Shown in pieces: positions 1-57,075 of a stretch of DNA of 64,000 bases. The notes under the pieces were generated by a model, which was not told the origin of the DNA, made no database searches, and worked only from the letters and a program-made list of their open reading frames with translations. This DNA is from Rhea pennata (lineage: Eukaryota; Chordata; Aves; Rheiformes; Rheidae): the NCBI RefSeq assembly GCF_028389875.1, contig NC_084678.1, forward strand, positions 16,088,899-16,152,898, read 5' to 3'. The first letter of the stretch is position 1, and each line of letters begins with the position of its first letter. A program made the position numbers and the translations under genes.

Positions 1-1542
1 CCCCTAGTTGCTGCCTCTTGCCAAGCAAACTGGAGGACAGAAAAACACTATGACTCTCCCTTCGCCCCAAGCAAGTCAATATTCAGCCTCTCAACAGCCA
101 CACTGAAATGGAGTTGTCCCCCAATTACCCTTAACAAACTCCTGACAACGACATGGGGAGAATGTGGAGAGACGAGATTTGAAATCATGGACGCGGCTGC
201 AACTCCACTGCACAAACACACGTGGGATTTGGGCTGTGGATGCCTGGGAGGAGTCAGGCACAAAACTGGCCATGGTGGCCCAGCCCAGGAGACGGATCCC
301 AAAACACACTGGCAGATTTTTTCTTAATCCATCTCTCTGCAAGGAAAAAAAACCAAAAACCCAAACCCTACTCAGGTCTCTGATAGTCAAAGGATCACTT
401 TGTGACTTGGTTTTGGTCCCAAAAGAAATTTGAGCATTGTTTTCCCCCTTGCCTTCCCCCAGCTGAATGCACTGCTGAGGTTCCCAGTAAGGACATAGTG
501 ATCTTGCCAAGAGAAAGCACTTTAACGACAACGCAACTGGGCAGACTTGAATTGGCACAACTTGCGGGCAAGCACAGGTAAGAGGCTTCTAAAAGACGGT
601 GAAGAAACAAAGAAGCACTTCTTAACTCAGCTTGAGGGATCAAAACAAAACTGTAAGGACATCCTGAGGACACCAGTGTGAGAGTTTTGGCAGGGCAGAA
701 GAAGAAAGGGAAGATTTTTGTGGGGCATAGTGTGTGCAAAAGTGTTCAGGCACAATGCAAATTGTGTAAGAAAAGGGCACCGCTCTGGACAGCAGGGCTT
801 CTAAGGCTGGAGCTCAGCGCTGAGTCCACAGCAGCGCAGAGACCACAACATCCGATGCGTCACCCTCTCCCTTCGGCACCGTGCCGCTGTGGCTCCACAA
901 CAGCACTGCTGGCCACAGCCTAACTGTGAGAATAGCTTCACGCCCATCGCAACCTCTCACCACCAGCTCTCATCTGCAGGACCCTATGCAACTTTTCCAT
1001 GTATTATACTGGAATTTTACCACCCTCCCGATGAGGAATTATGGACTAATAACCCTCCAGTAATTACCACATAACCTGAAATCTAAGCCAGAAACAACCA
1101 TGTGTTCATTCTGCGACTCCAAAATGTGTAAAGGTGTCAACTCCATTGACAACTGCCAACCAACAGTTACTGTGACCTCCAAAAGCCCTGGCCAGGTGAT
1201 TCCTTTGTGCCCTGCATCTTAAAAGGTTACCAAGAAATGTAAATTGCCTACCCTGCACCGTGAAGAAATTTCACCAAATGATCTTAGAAAGACAGTATGA
1301 AAGAAATCCAGACTCTTCAAGGCTCCAGTTAGCTCACCACAGTGGCCTCTTCCACAAATGCAGGCTCAGACCTGCTCCCTCCGCCCCCCCAGAGTAAGCT
1401 GCAAGAAAATAGCCACCAGCTAAGGATGTCCTAGATGGAGGAAAACCTTAGCTGTCAATCCCCTTGAGAAGTTCAGCACATGGACAGCTTGAGTGGGCAG
1501 CTGGCCACTGCTCAGACTTGGCTCGGCGGGTGCTAGGAGGCT
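1..1542 (-). other. KCNQ2: KCNQ2 3' untranslated region (end not seen)
   Basis: Sequence directly downstream of the KCNQ2 stop codon on the minus strand. No coding exon is recognisable. I see no AATAAA or ATTAAA on the minus strand here (no TTTATT or TTTAAT on the plus strand), so either the polyadenylation site lies left of the window or a variant signal is used. How far the UTR extends is inferred. Confidence 0.6.
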
Positions 1543-45586
<44,044 letters not shown>

Positions 45587-48500
45587 CTAATCCAGAGCAC
45601 GTTTGTGGATATCCCTGAGAAAAGCAACGGCTGCTGCTCCTCCGTGGCGCTCGGCCACTCCGAGCTCTTGCAGGGTGTAACAGGAGCTTCTGGGTAGTGG
45701 CTGAAGCTGCGTCAATCACTGCTCTGCATTCGAGGCCACCCGCTCGGTCACAGATCCGCAGGTAAAGCCAGGCTGACTCCCTTCCGAACGGTTCGTTCTG
45801 CGCTTTTCACAAACGCTGGATGCACCAACGCAAATCAAGAGCCACCAACTGAATGACACGAGTTTGACTACTGTCTGACATTTGATGCCTGAGCCCCTGC
45901 TACGAGGGTGTCCTGGCATCTGTGCACGGAGGTGGTTTCTATCCGCCAACAGTGACCACCGCTTGCGCAAACAAAAGGAGGAAAATTAATTTACTAAAGA
46001 TCCATTTACTGATACAATAAAGTAGGCCAGCGCAGGGAGAAACTAAAAGCTGCATTCTTTAAAAGCACTAAATAATTCAGCTGTCTGGCTTTGCCTCGCA
46101 TTCCTACAAACCAGATTTTGAATATTTATAAGGTATGGTTCAGCTGGCGGGTGCCGTTCCTTTGCTTTAGACAGCGGCGCTTCACACCACAGGCTCGCGT
46201 TTGTGGCTTTGCAATGACCGTTAACCTCACAGTAACGAGCAAAAGGAGAGGGATTTGCAGCATTTTATTTGAACCACAGGCAAAGCCGAAAGCTCCCTGC
46301 CTTGTGGAGGGTAAGGTGCGTTCAGACAAACCGTGGGGCAGGCTGCGCTTTGTCAGTAAGAAGGCAAATTCTGGGCAGACAAGACAAGGACAGGTCCCTC
46401 CTTGCTCACTTCAGAGCAAGTTCCTCTTCCCACACTGGTTTGGTACCTGGGGACTTGGGACGACCCCAAAAGAGTAATAAAATCTCCCTTGCAAGTTCAT
46501 CCATGATGTCCAGTCTTGTCATCTGTGGTCTCACTAAAAGTAGTTTTTCCTCCCCTAAACTAGCCAAGGTGACAAGGTGTCTGTCCCAGGGGACCCCTGA
46601 GTTCAGCATGAGTGAAATCAAGATGATGTTTCCATTTTAAAGACATTGCCATAAACAAGTCCCATCACAAACTGCTCTGCAGCTGAATGGACTCCATCCA
46701 TCCATCCACACAATTCCTGTGGGTTAGACCCCTTCCACTCAGTGACCAGCAAAAGCTGCTATCCAAACCACCGCAGAGGGAAGCAAAGCCTGTACCTGCT
46801 GACGGAGAGGAGCTGCAAGTGGGTCAGCCAGCCCTGCTCTCAGTGTGGCCCAGATTTGCTGCAAAGTGCTACTTCAGAGTGAGAAACAAATGAATAATCA
46901 ATGAAAGAAGAAAGGAGGAAAAAAAGATACTGTAAAAGGATTGGGGAAAAAGAAAAGCCTGTTTTGGTTAATGCAACAGAATGTGGATTGTATTCTTGGG
47001 ACTAAAAGCTAAAATGCTTGGAGAGGTCCTGAAAGCCAAGTGCCAGTGTTAATGCTTACTTGCACAAAGTGTTGGCTAAGATGATCCCCTCAAATGGATT
47101 CAGCATCAAGCAGCACTGGAATGAGGGAGAAGCAGTCGTCACCTCTGTCCAGCTCTCTGCACTCCAGACTTTGCCACTTGCTTTCTTCTCCCAACGTGAA
47201 CTAGCAGCCCCATTCCCGAGTGGCTCCCCAGTTCCCACATCCCCCCGAGCTGCCTCAGTGCTGCTGTAATTGAGGCGAGCTCCAGCCCTGGGTGCTTTGG
47301 GCTCCATGTTCTCCAGGGTCTTGCTGGGGAGCCCAATTAAGATCGCGCTTGCGGGTCCAACATTAATTACAGCACTGCCAAGCGTGGGAGGCACCGCAAA
47401 GGCGCCGGCTCCCGGCCCCGCAGGCAGGCTGTTGGGAAGTGCCGTCTCCTATTCCCATCTGCCACACTTTGATTAACCACTGGAGCTCCACAGCCAAGTC
47501 CCACGCAGAGCAGAAACATACCCCCTGCTCACCCGTTCCACCTCAGGCCTGATGGGGATGAGCAGCCAGTTGTCCTGCCAAGGAGGAATGCAGACCCTGG
47601 CTCCTCGCACAGTCATCTGCCCAAGCATCTCAAAATAGTTCCTCGGTGATGTACAGCTGCCACGTTGAAATCTGTGGGCCACGAACCTCTGGGAGGCTCA
47701 AAAAGGAGACCAGGAAAATGAAACCTTTATGCAAGGATACTGAATTCACATAGTGAATTCACATACTGGTGTCTGCGTGTCCTCTGGAAAGCTTTGCTGG
47801 GGTTCCAGATCCCATCACGGTGGGGTGGAAGGAAGAAGCTGTGAGAAGTATGTCCATACTGGGGATGCCATGTCCTCTCCTCTACTCCCACAGAGCAGGG
47901 TAGGGAGAACAGCAGGGCTGAATCTGCTTTGATTTCACCTAATGCACCCAGACAGTGCAGGAAAGGGCTCCAGATAATAATGGATAGCTAGGGAAAGGGA
48001 AACAGGCCAATAAATAGTGTAGAGGTTGGGAGGAATCTAATTTTTAAAGCTACATATCTAATTAAAGTAAATTATGTCTACAGCCTGACTCTGGGTAATG
48101 TTAATGTGCAATGAGGAACGTTAATTATGTCCCATCTAATGATTTTTACATTAAAGATGCCAATTCTGCTTAGAACTTTGGAGAAGACAATATCCTCCTC
48201 CAGAGCAGACAGGAGCACGGTCCTACATGATGTATGGTTGGAGACAGCACCAGCGTCTCTCAAACACTGGGCTGGATGCAAAGTTTAGACTAGTTACGGA
48301 CCACCGTCTCCTACACGGGACAGCAGCGTGGAGAGAGCTGGGAGGTTTTGGCAGGATGCTTCGTGATGCTGCCTTTTCCTGCCCACCACCCACTCCTGCA
48401 TGAGGCTGTAAAGGGCACCGAGTATCTGCTGCTGCTCCAGACCCCCTGACACCTCTCGCTTAGACATTTAAGCTCAAGCAAGACTCAGCTATGCAAATCT

Positions 48501-51500
48501 CACTACAGGTAATACTAATAAATCCAAAGTCCTCCAAAGTCTGGCTTTACAACCAAAGGTTACCTTGTCTTACGACACTCATGCAAGCTTCTTATTACGA
48601 TTTATAAATCCAGGCACAAAATCTGCATTTCCAGAATTCATACCCACTGTACTTCATGTTAGCAAAGGAAGAAAAAAAATACTGAACTCTCCCTCAAAAG
48701 TAAATATTCAAAATGACCTGTCAATGGGAAAGGTTTGTTGTTGTTCTTGGTAAAAGCTTTTGAGGCTAATGTCTAATTTGCCTTCCAGAAGAAACACCCT
48801 TGAAATCTACCCATCCATTTACATACAAATAATAATAAAAAACCCTTCAATTTGTTCCTGAAATATTTTCAAATAATGTCTGTGGACAAGCAGAAATACT
48901 GGGCTTCCTCTGACAAAGCACCAATGGGATAATGAACAATTAGCAATTGAATTCCAGGACATAATGAGGATGGATATGACAGAAGGAAGAAGCACAAGCC
49001 ACCACACTTATTACAAGGTTCCTCAGATTTCACTGGAAATGGGAAGGGAATTAATGCTTCATTTAATTAGAAAGAGCAAAGCTGGAAGGGAAGGAGTATT
49101 TTACTACAGGCACAATAGAAAACAACTTAAAACATTTTAAACACTTCAGAATGACTTTGAGGACATAAATAAGGCATTGACAATTCTGCTAAAATAAAAC
49201 CAAAATGTTTATGAGCAATCCATCTGTAACCTCAGCAACCCATTTGCTGTGGTCTCTGTGAAATGCTTGCTTCCAAGTATCTTAAACTCCAGTGTAAATT
49301 AGATGCTGTGAAAATGCAGCAATGACAGTAAACCAAGGTGAAAGGACATCTATACTGAAGATGAAAAGAGACTGTAAAGTGCCTTTTAGCACTCAGAAAA
49401 CATCATAATCAGAACTGAGGTATTTATGGCTAAATTTAAATCTCTAGTGAATCTTAAAAATATGTGCTTATAATGTCATGATCTGACAAGGGGTAAAGGT
49501 GACGTCGCACTGCACCGCTCCTTAACCAGGAGCGCCCATCGTCTTTATTCAAGTAAGCATTCTCTGCCCGATTTCCAAGCCAGCTATTTATTTATAAGGC
49601 TAAATATGAGCCTCGATGCCTCATTTTGGGTTTCCACATTCCTCAATCTTAGCCAAAAATCGTCTCCCAAGGCGACTTCTGTCACTAGTAAAGCTGAAAA
49701 TAGAAGCTGGGAGTCCTGGCTTTCAGTCCTGTGCCTTAATATATGCTCTCCTTTCCAAATACAGCTCTTGATTGTGTCTCATTTGTGACAGTTAAGTGTG
49801 CCCAGCTCTTTCCCATTGCCAGAGCCTGGCCAAGCACTGAGGAAAGCCTGTGTAATCCTCTGCTGAGACATCACTCCTCTGAACACCTGGAACCCCCCTA
49901 AGCACATCGCTTATGGGCAATACAGACTCTGGCTCTGGGGCAAGAATTTTCATGGTTTATAAACTCTTAAAATAAATCTTTAGCCAAGACCTTCCTGGGA
50001 CACCATTAATAGTTTCTGGGCCTTTCTGGCATGCTGCGCATCCTGCCAGCTGAACATCTCAGAGAAGGAGCACTCTGTTCACGCAGTGCCATAAACTGTA
50101 TTTAGGACAGCAGTGCAAAATGTGCAATGAAGCATCTCTAAGGCTAAAAGCAGGTCTCTCCCAAGGAGGTCTCAGCAGGGACAGCAAAGGAGGCCCAGGA
50201 GGTGCAGTAAGGTAATATAAGGAATACATTAGTCTGGAGAGTCCAGATAATGTTTTAGGGATGGCACTAGGATGGGAAGGAAAAGAAGAGGGTTTGCTTT
50301 CCTGACCAGCCCACACTGGCCTTCGCCAGTGAGCCCTAATCCACCACTGCCACCTGCAAGCTCAGGGACTAGTGCCCTTGGCTGCGTTTGCTGAGATGAA
50401 GAGCAGACCTGCTCTCCTTACTGCATGACAGCAGCTTGTGGCGAGGATGGGAGGACATTTTGAAGCAGATTAGGTTTGCTAGGGTCTTCTGCAAAAACAT
50501 GACTAGAAACAGGAATGTTGATGTCCAAGCACAATGTCTTTCTTCCTGCAACAGTAAATCTCCTTACATCCATTGAAATATGCCTTCATGTTTATGTCCC
50601 AAGGAAATCAGGGGGAGAATGAGATTTCATTTGCACAGAGTTTCAAGAAGTTCCCATTCTGCTTTATGTGCAGATAAAGAGCATTCATATTCTTCACCTC
50701 AAGTTTTTCTCACTTGGAAAAATGGCAGCATATAGAAGGAGAAATGGATGAGCCTATGTCCACCACTGTTGAGAACTGCTCCCACAAGAGCTTCCTCAGC
50801 CTTTTCCTCCTGCTCCTAACCCAGCTGGACAGCAGAAATGGCATCATATGTCCTGACTGCCCAAAGACAGAGCCCCAAGCCAAATTCACGATCCGTGGAA
50901 ATTTTAACCATTTTGCATGACACTTTTTGACTCCAGTCCAGCAGAGTATTAAATGTCTCCACACTTACAAGCAAGAGTGAGCTTAAGAGCTTTCCTGGAT
51001 TTAAGCCTCGAAGAACAAAAGCAAGCCAGAGAGGAAGGATAATGGAGATCTGAACATTTACAGCAGGGAAAGGGGTTAAATTTAAGGAAAGCCTTATGAA
51101 AGGCTTGCCTGGCTCTAATTGTTTAACTTACTGAAGGCAACTCAACTCAGAATAAAAGCCTTATTAATAATAATCAATGCAAGCAAAGTTCTAGCTCAAA
51201 CCTTCCTCCTTGTCCTCAGCTACCATGAATCACTGGGTAATGCCTGTCTCCGTATTCACTTTGCACTCCACACGCAGCCTCAGAGGAGCCAGATGTCTGG
51301 AGGAAAACCCTAAGTATTAATCAAAGCAGTGTACCTGCCAAGAGAGTCTGCCACTGCTGCAATTCAGCACTGTTGGGCTGAGATTCTCTTTTAAAAACTT
51401 TGTGGGGAGAAATATATTCAAGCAACTGAATAAATAGTTGATACGAGAGAATCCTAAAGACCAAGGTGCAATTACAGTGCATTAGGAGGTAAATTAAGAG

Positions 51501-54245
51501 TATAAAATATTGGACATTTAAGTAATTCTTAAAATCTCTGTGCAGGCACTTACTCAGAGCACGCTCATTGATTTTAATGTAAGGGAAAGTTGCTGTCTCA
51601 TGCAATACCAGTATTATTCAGATTGAAATCTGAGCACTGCCCCATGCTTGATCCCGCAGGGCATTCCCCAAAATCTCTGCTTTCTGCCTCCCTGTGTGAA
51701 AATATTAGCAGTGAGTACAGGAATACAAGCCTTCTTAATCAAACCTTTATCATTATATGGGGATAAAGGTTTCTTTCCATTTCTTAAGGGCAAAGCCCTG
51801 TTTTTCTGCAGCACTTTGTTAGAAAGGTTCACAAGGAAAAAAAATAGTGAATGCATTTTAGAAGCTGCGAGTTGTGCTATGCGGTGCAAGAACGCAGGCG
51901 TATGAATCGTCTTGCTGAGGTCAAGCATCTTTGCGAGTCTTGGGCAAGGCACTTGACCTGACTTAACCGCCCTCTAAAACTGGGTTAAAAGCAAGATCGC
52001 CCTGTAAAATGTAATGCTGAGTTTCATCTAAACATTCCTTCAGGGAAAGGGAATATATAAAAATAGGGTCTCCGAAGGCTCTGGTCTAATTGCAGATAGG
52101 AAGATTGTCTCGAAATATGCAGGGCTGGTTCCTGCTGCAGACAGGAATAGTAGCCGATTTTTCAAATATCTGCCCCAGAACCAGCTATGCAACTCAAGCC
52201 TGAGGTCTACTCCCCGTGAAGGACAAGGTCTTTCCCTCAGACCACCTTTAGCATCCTTTCCTGGTGTTTGACTTTGTACTACTCGACGGTAACAAGAGTT
52301 CCAGCACCTCGAAAATGAGCATCCTTGCTGGGAGCATCCCTGGAGAAGGGCCGACACGGGAGGCGCAGGCGCTGCAACGGCTCCCCTAGCCTCAGAAGCC
52401 CTATCAAACCTCCCAGACCCACGTCAGGCAACTCAGTGGCTCAAAGTCCTTGTGTTAACTTTAAAACCTCTGCTTCTGCGTGCCTCGGCCCGTGGCCTAT
52501 GCCACCTTAAAGACGCCTTGGCAGAGCCAAGCTCCCTTCTGCAAAGCGGTGCAAGCTCTACCAAAGACGTACGCTGGCTCAGAGAATTATGTTATTTAAT
52601 AGTAGAACAGCAAACACCAGTGCTTAACGGCCACAAATCGCTATTAAGCAGTTTTTCCAAGGTTGCACCAAAAGCAACTACTGCAGCCCCCCACGCAGCA
52701 GGCTCCAACTCGGAAAACGGGCTCGAATCCCAGCAGCGCCTCCGGCTTGCTCGGCCGCCGCGGGCAGCTCCCTCCCTGCCTTGCGCCTCGCCCCTTTGCA
52801 GTCCCTGGGTGCCTCGCGAAGGGCCTCGGCCGCCAGCCGTTTCCCGGTATCTGTCTATCCCCGTGCCTCAATAATGGGAAAATAAGAAAGCAGTGCCTCC
52901 GAGCTGGGGGCAAACGGGTTGCATCCAAGTGTAAAACACAAACATTCCCAAAATGCTGCTAATTTCTTTCACTCTTCGGACTATTTATTTAATTAACCGA
53001 GTCTTGGGGAAAAGAAATAAAGAAGTATTTGCAAACCTCCTATATAATACATCTCAGAGTTGGTAATTTCTTTATGCATTTGATTTTCCTTCTCTTGTTG
53101 CAGCCAGGCAACTAGGAAGAAGCTCGGAGGCAAAAAGCAGGAGAGCAGCTTCGAAGTCTGTTCATTTTAGTCCCCCAAAACGACGACCAGCAAGGGATTT
53201 TGATAGAGAGGGTAATAGGTGCGCTGCAGCCGGTAGGACCACGTACCCTCCACCCCCTTCTCCCCCACCAGCGCAGGTTAAATAAACAATTAGGTTGGTC
53301 CAGGAATAGCGGGTCCAAACCATCCTTGGGGCCATCACGCCGGCTCCGGTGAGCGGGACGGAGGAGCAGCTAAGGGCAGCCCTGCGACGGGCTGCAGAGC
53401 AAACCGAGGTCTCCGGAGAGCTCCCGCCGCACGGGGCAGCGCTCTCCAGCCTCGGAAAAACCGCCGACACAGCCCTGCACCTCGGGGCAAAGGAGCAGCG
53501 CAACAGCTGGCTGCCGAGCGCTGCTCATCCGCTCCGCCAACATCACCGTTCCGCGTCTTCCAGGAGAAGCAACTCCAGGAAGTCCTTCGCCACCAGCGAG
53601 CGGGCGACCGGGTGCAGAGCGAGAGCGGGTGAGGGGCGCCCAGCGCCGGAGCGCTGCGTCGGGGGACATCCCGGCTCGGCGAGAGCTGCCCTGGGGCAAG
53701 GGGCCGCACGCAGAGCTGGGCGGCCACGGTAACCTGGCCGTCCTGCCCAAGTCAAAAACGGCGACCTCACTCGCAAGGAAGCCTCATTTTTCAAGCCTTC
53801 CACGTTGGCTGGCTTTGGAGAGTGGCTCCAAAGTCAGAGCTGCAAAGGGCTGAAGGGTGAACGCTGGCTGTGCAACCAGCGGCTTCCAGGCTCACCGGGA
53901 TGCATTCGGAGAGGGAGGTTTTGCATCGCCTGTAGCTCCCTAAAAACCCCAGGCAGCATCGGTGGTACACGGAGCAACAGCGCCCGTCCTCGCCAGCCCC
54001 TGCAGCGCAGAGATTCGCAGGCCAGCACCGCACTTTAAGCTCATTTAAGCCCATCCGATGCGGTTGCTTTCCGAGGCCTGGGATTTGCACGAGCTGCTGC
54101 TCGAATCCGCCTGCTCCAAACCGCGCACCGTGCGCCAGCCCCAGCACCGCAGTGTGTGGATGAAGCTCTCCCACTATTTTTAGCCCGGTTCCTAAGGCAA
54201 TGAGGAGCATGTGATCACCCCTGTCTGTCTGTCTCCATCTGTCCC

Positions 54246-54264
54246 CACCCCCCCCCCAACCCCC
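54246..54264. repeat. C-rich run
   Basis: A run of about eleven C, then aacccccg, next to a short tctg repeat at 54220-54236. Confidence 0.85.
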
Positions 54265-55879
54265 GTATTTGGACCTGTTGGCCAATTTTGATCCAATGGC
54301 ACAAAAGACAGAGATCCAGCTGCTGGAGGAGCAGCATCAAGGAGAAGATGGCACCAGGTTTTGCTTCTCGGAGAAGTGGCCGTGGTGCAAGGTCAGCAGC
54401 GCTGGCAGACACAGGAGAGCGAGCGCGAGCTGTGGAAACTAGCTCCCCGAAACCGCCCTGCTCAGAAAATGCCACATTTGCTCCCTGTCCTTGTTTCCCC
54501 ACAATAAACAGCAGGAGGAAGGTGACTGGCTGGTGAAAGGTGGAAAATGATTTTAAAATGATTTAAAAATGGAGAGGAGCAGAGGAAGAGAGGGCTGTGG
54601 GTAATTTATGTCCTCCAGGAGACCAAGGCACGGTGGGTTTTCCTAGCCCACCCCGACGATGCTTTTCTGAGGGTCCCCTGTGCCAGCTCCCGCTTCCCAA
54701 GAGAGGCCACGGCCCAGCCCCGAGCCCAGGATCGGCCCAGCTCCGGCTTGAGACTGGGTGGGAGCGAGACCAGGGTGGCAGGAGCAGAGCCACGGTCTTC
54801 TGAAGCTTGTGAGCAACAGGGGCACGGAGGCACGGGCACGCAAAAAGCTGAGCAGAGCTTATCTAGCTGCCGTTTCAACGCTCCGGTGAATCAAAGGAGA
54901 TGGAAGCCATATGCTCTGCTGGGAAGCATCCATCTCGTTGCCAAGGAAACATCCTTCCCTTTTAAAATGGCAGGCAAAAGCTGGCAAAAACCTGCTTTAA
55001 CCTCCTTTTCTCAGGCACAATCCGAGTCCCCAGACAGCTTGCCCGACGCCCTGCAAGAGCCTCCCCGGGCCCGCGCCGTCGTGCCGCCCCACTGCGGCGG
55101 GTTAACTCCGGGGAGAGGGGACGGCGCCTCCTCCGCCGGCTCCGGGAGAGACTCAGGCCGGCAGAAGCGCGACCCTATTTCCAATTTCCAGTTGACCCTG
55201 AAGCCCGTTTCTGTGCTTTATGCCCTCCCCTCCACTCAGCCTGGGGATGCCGCTGTGCACGGCCGGGTACCGACGCGCCCGGCTGCTGGGGCAGGAAAAT
55301 ACGCTTCCAAACCAGGAGAGCAACGAACAGCAGAGTCACGGCCTGGGTTGCTCCTGCAAAAATCCCATCTCCTGCAAATCAGCAGGTGCCAGGGGGATTT
55401 CTCGCAAGGGGTGAGCAAGGATCTGACCCTGGGAATCGCAGCCACGCACAGCTGCTGAGAAGGCACCAGATCAGCCACCACCTCGGTACAGGGGGAGAAA
55501 ACTCAACACCCGTTTGCAGAGATCCTCTGCATTATTTCCGTGCTTTCACTTTTGACTCCGTTCTCTCTGGATGATTTTTTTTTAAACTCTTCCTATTTAT
55601 TGTACATCCTGCAAGCAGATGAAGCCAACTGTTAAAGCAGGAAAATACAGTATCTTCTATTCTAACAAGTAGCTTTGCTCTAACAACTTGTATAGTGGAG
55701 ATCAGAGACATCATTTAATAATCCCAACCCTGGGCAGGCCTGATGGGACAGAGGAACACACTGAGGTCTCCTTGTCCCTATGGGAGACCATCATCAATGC
55801 TGGAGGAGGAAGGGCAGCATCATCGTGTTCAGAGACATCAGATCATGCTGCAGGATCACCAAATTCCTCCATACTACAG

Positions 55880-55925
55880 GTCCCAAACTGGAAAACGGGG
55901 ATAACGATTCTTCCCCTTCATGCGG
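55880..55925 (-). repeat. Possible MIR-like fragment
   Basis: The stretch aactggaaaacggggataac resembles the reverse complement of the MIR 3' part (ctgtaaaatggggataataa). Short and uncertain. Confidence 0.3.
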
Positions 55926-56814
55926 GGACACACAGCTGCTCAGTCCAGACATAACTCGAGACACCCACAGCCCTCAGTGAGCAGATAAATCCTGCTAGAG
56001 TAGCTACCTCATGCCTACGTGAAGGCCCTGCACAGGGAAAAGTAACCGAGACTTGCTTGGACCAAGGGGCAAAGACCGCATCTTATGGGAGAGCACACGG
56101 GCGCGCGAGAGCAAGCAGGGGCGATTCCCCCGCGCGCGACACCACCCGCAGCCGAGGTCCGCGCACCGGCGCCGGACCCTCCCTCTCTGACCGGGGCACC
56201 CGATGCTGCAGAACTAAATCCCTTTCCCAGCCGTTAGCTCGGCTGGTCTGGTTTAACTCTCGCGGACAAGGGAACGAGCGCTCTGCAGCGCGACCCTTCC
56301 CCGTCGGGGCTTCCCGCCTCTCTGCTCCCGGCTGCGCCGCGATGGGCTAGCCGGAGCTCCTCGGCGACCCGTCAGCCAGCCCGAGATACGTCCAGGCTCT
56401 CCGGGAATTATGTCACCACCGGGCTCCATAAATATCAAATGCCCTTTTCAGGATCCTGCACGCTCTTTCCTGCCTGCTTCTTGGCCCGCAGCCGTGCTAG
56501 TGGTCCGTGCCGTGCGCCGGGGACACCGGCAGGGATAAAAGCAATGCATGGATAAGAGCCAGATAGTATTCTGAGTTACAGCATCATCCGCACAACCTGC
56601 CCTCGCAAGAGGCTGCCCGGGATCACGGGGCCCTTCCCCGCAGCCCCAGGGGCTCTGCTCTGCACTCATGAGAGGATGCGCAGGGTTTAGCTGCCTCTCC
56701 GTCACATTTCCCCAGTCCTCCAGCAAGAGAAAGCAGGGAAGGAGGGAGAAAAAAAAAACGCTTAATTAAAACTTCATTCAATTAACTTCTGCTGCGCTTT
56801 CAGCAAATGAAAAG

Positions 56815-57075
56815 TACCGGAGCCGTGCCGCCAGGTTTGCGCCAAGCCGGCCCCTTGGCAGGGCTGCTCGCTGCTGACTCACGCTCTGCCCTCCCGGGCC
56901 GCGGCGCTCAGTGCCCGGTGCTCAGCGCTCGCCCCACCAGCCCCGCGCCGCCCGGCCAGGCGGCCTCTGCTCCCCTACGGCCGCTGCCTCCCCGGCAGCT
57001 TTGCGGCGAGCTGGGGCCGGGCAGGCCCCCCCCCGCGTCGAGCGGACCCCGAGGCACGCTCACTCACTCTGCAGA
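56815..57075. promoter_or_regulatory. CpG-rich patch in intron 1
   Basis: GC-rich sequence with many CG dinucleotides, following a separate CpG-rich segment at 56090-56440. It is a candidate for an intronic CpG island or alternative promoter. No exon was recognised. Confidence 0.4.

Noticed and set aside
47735..47765. Short direct repeat of gaattcacata
   Set aside because: A single tandem pair of about 13 bases with no further structure; not an array or element.
52720..52740. T-arm-like gctcgaatccc on the plus strand
   Set aside because: No tRNA body upstream; an isolated word in a GC-rich stretch.
53335..53750. Overlapping long open frames on both strands
   Set aside because: CpG-rich stretch where stops are rare in every frame; arginine/alanine-rich translations without homology.
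54748..55458. 236-codon plus-strand open frame in intron 1
   Set aside because: GC-rich sequence with few stops by composition. No domain, low-complexity residues, overlaps other long frames.
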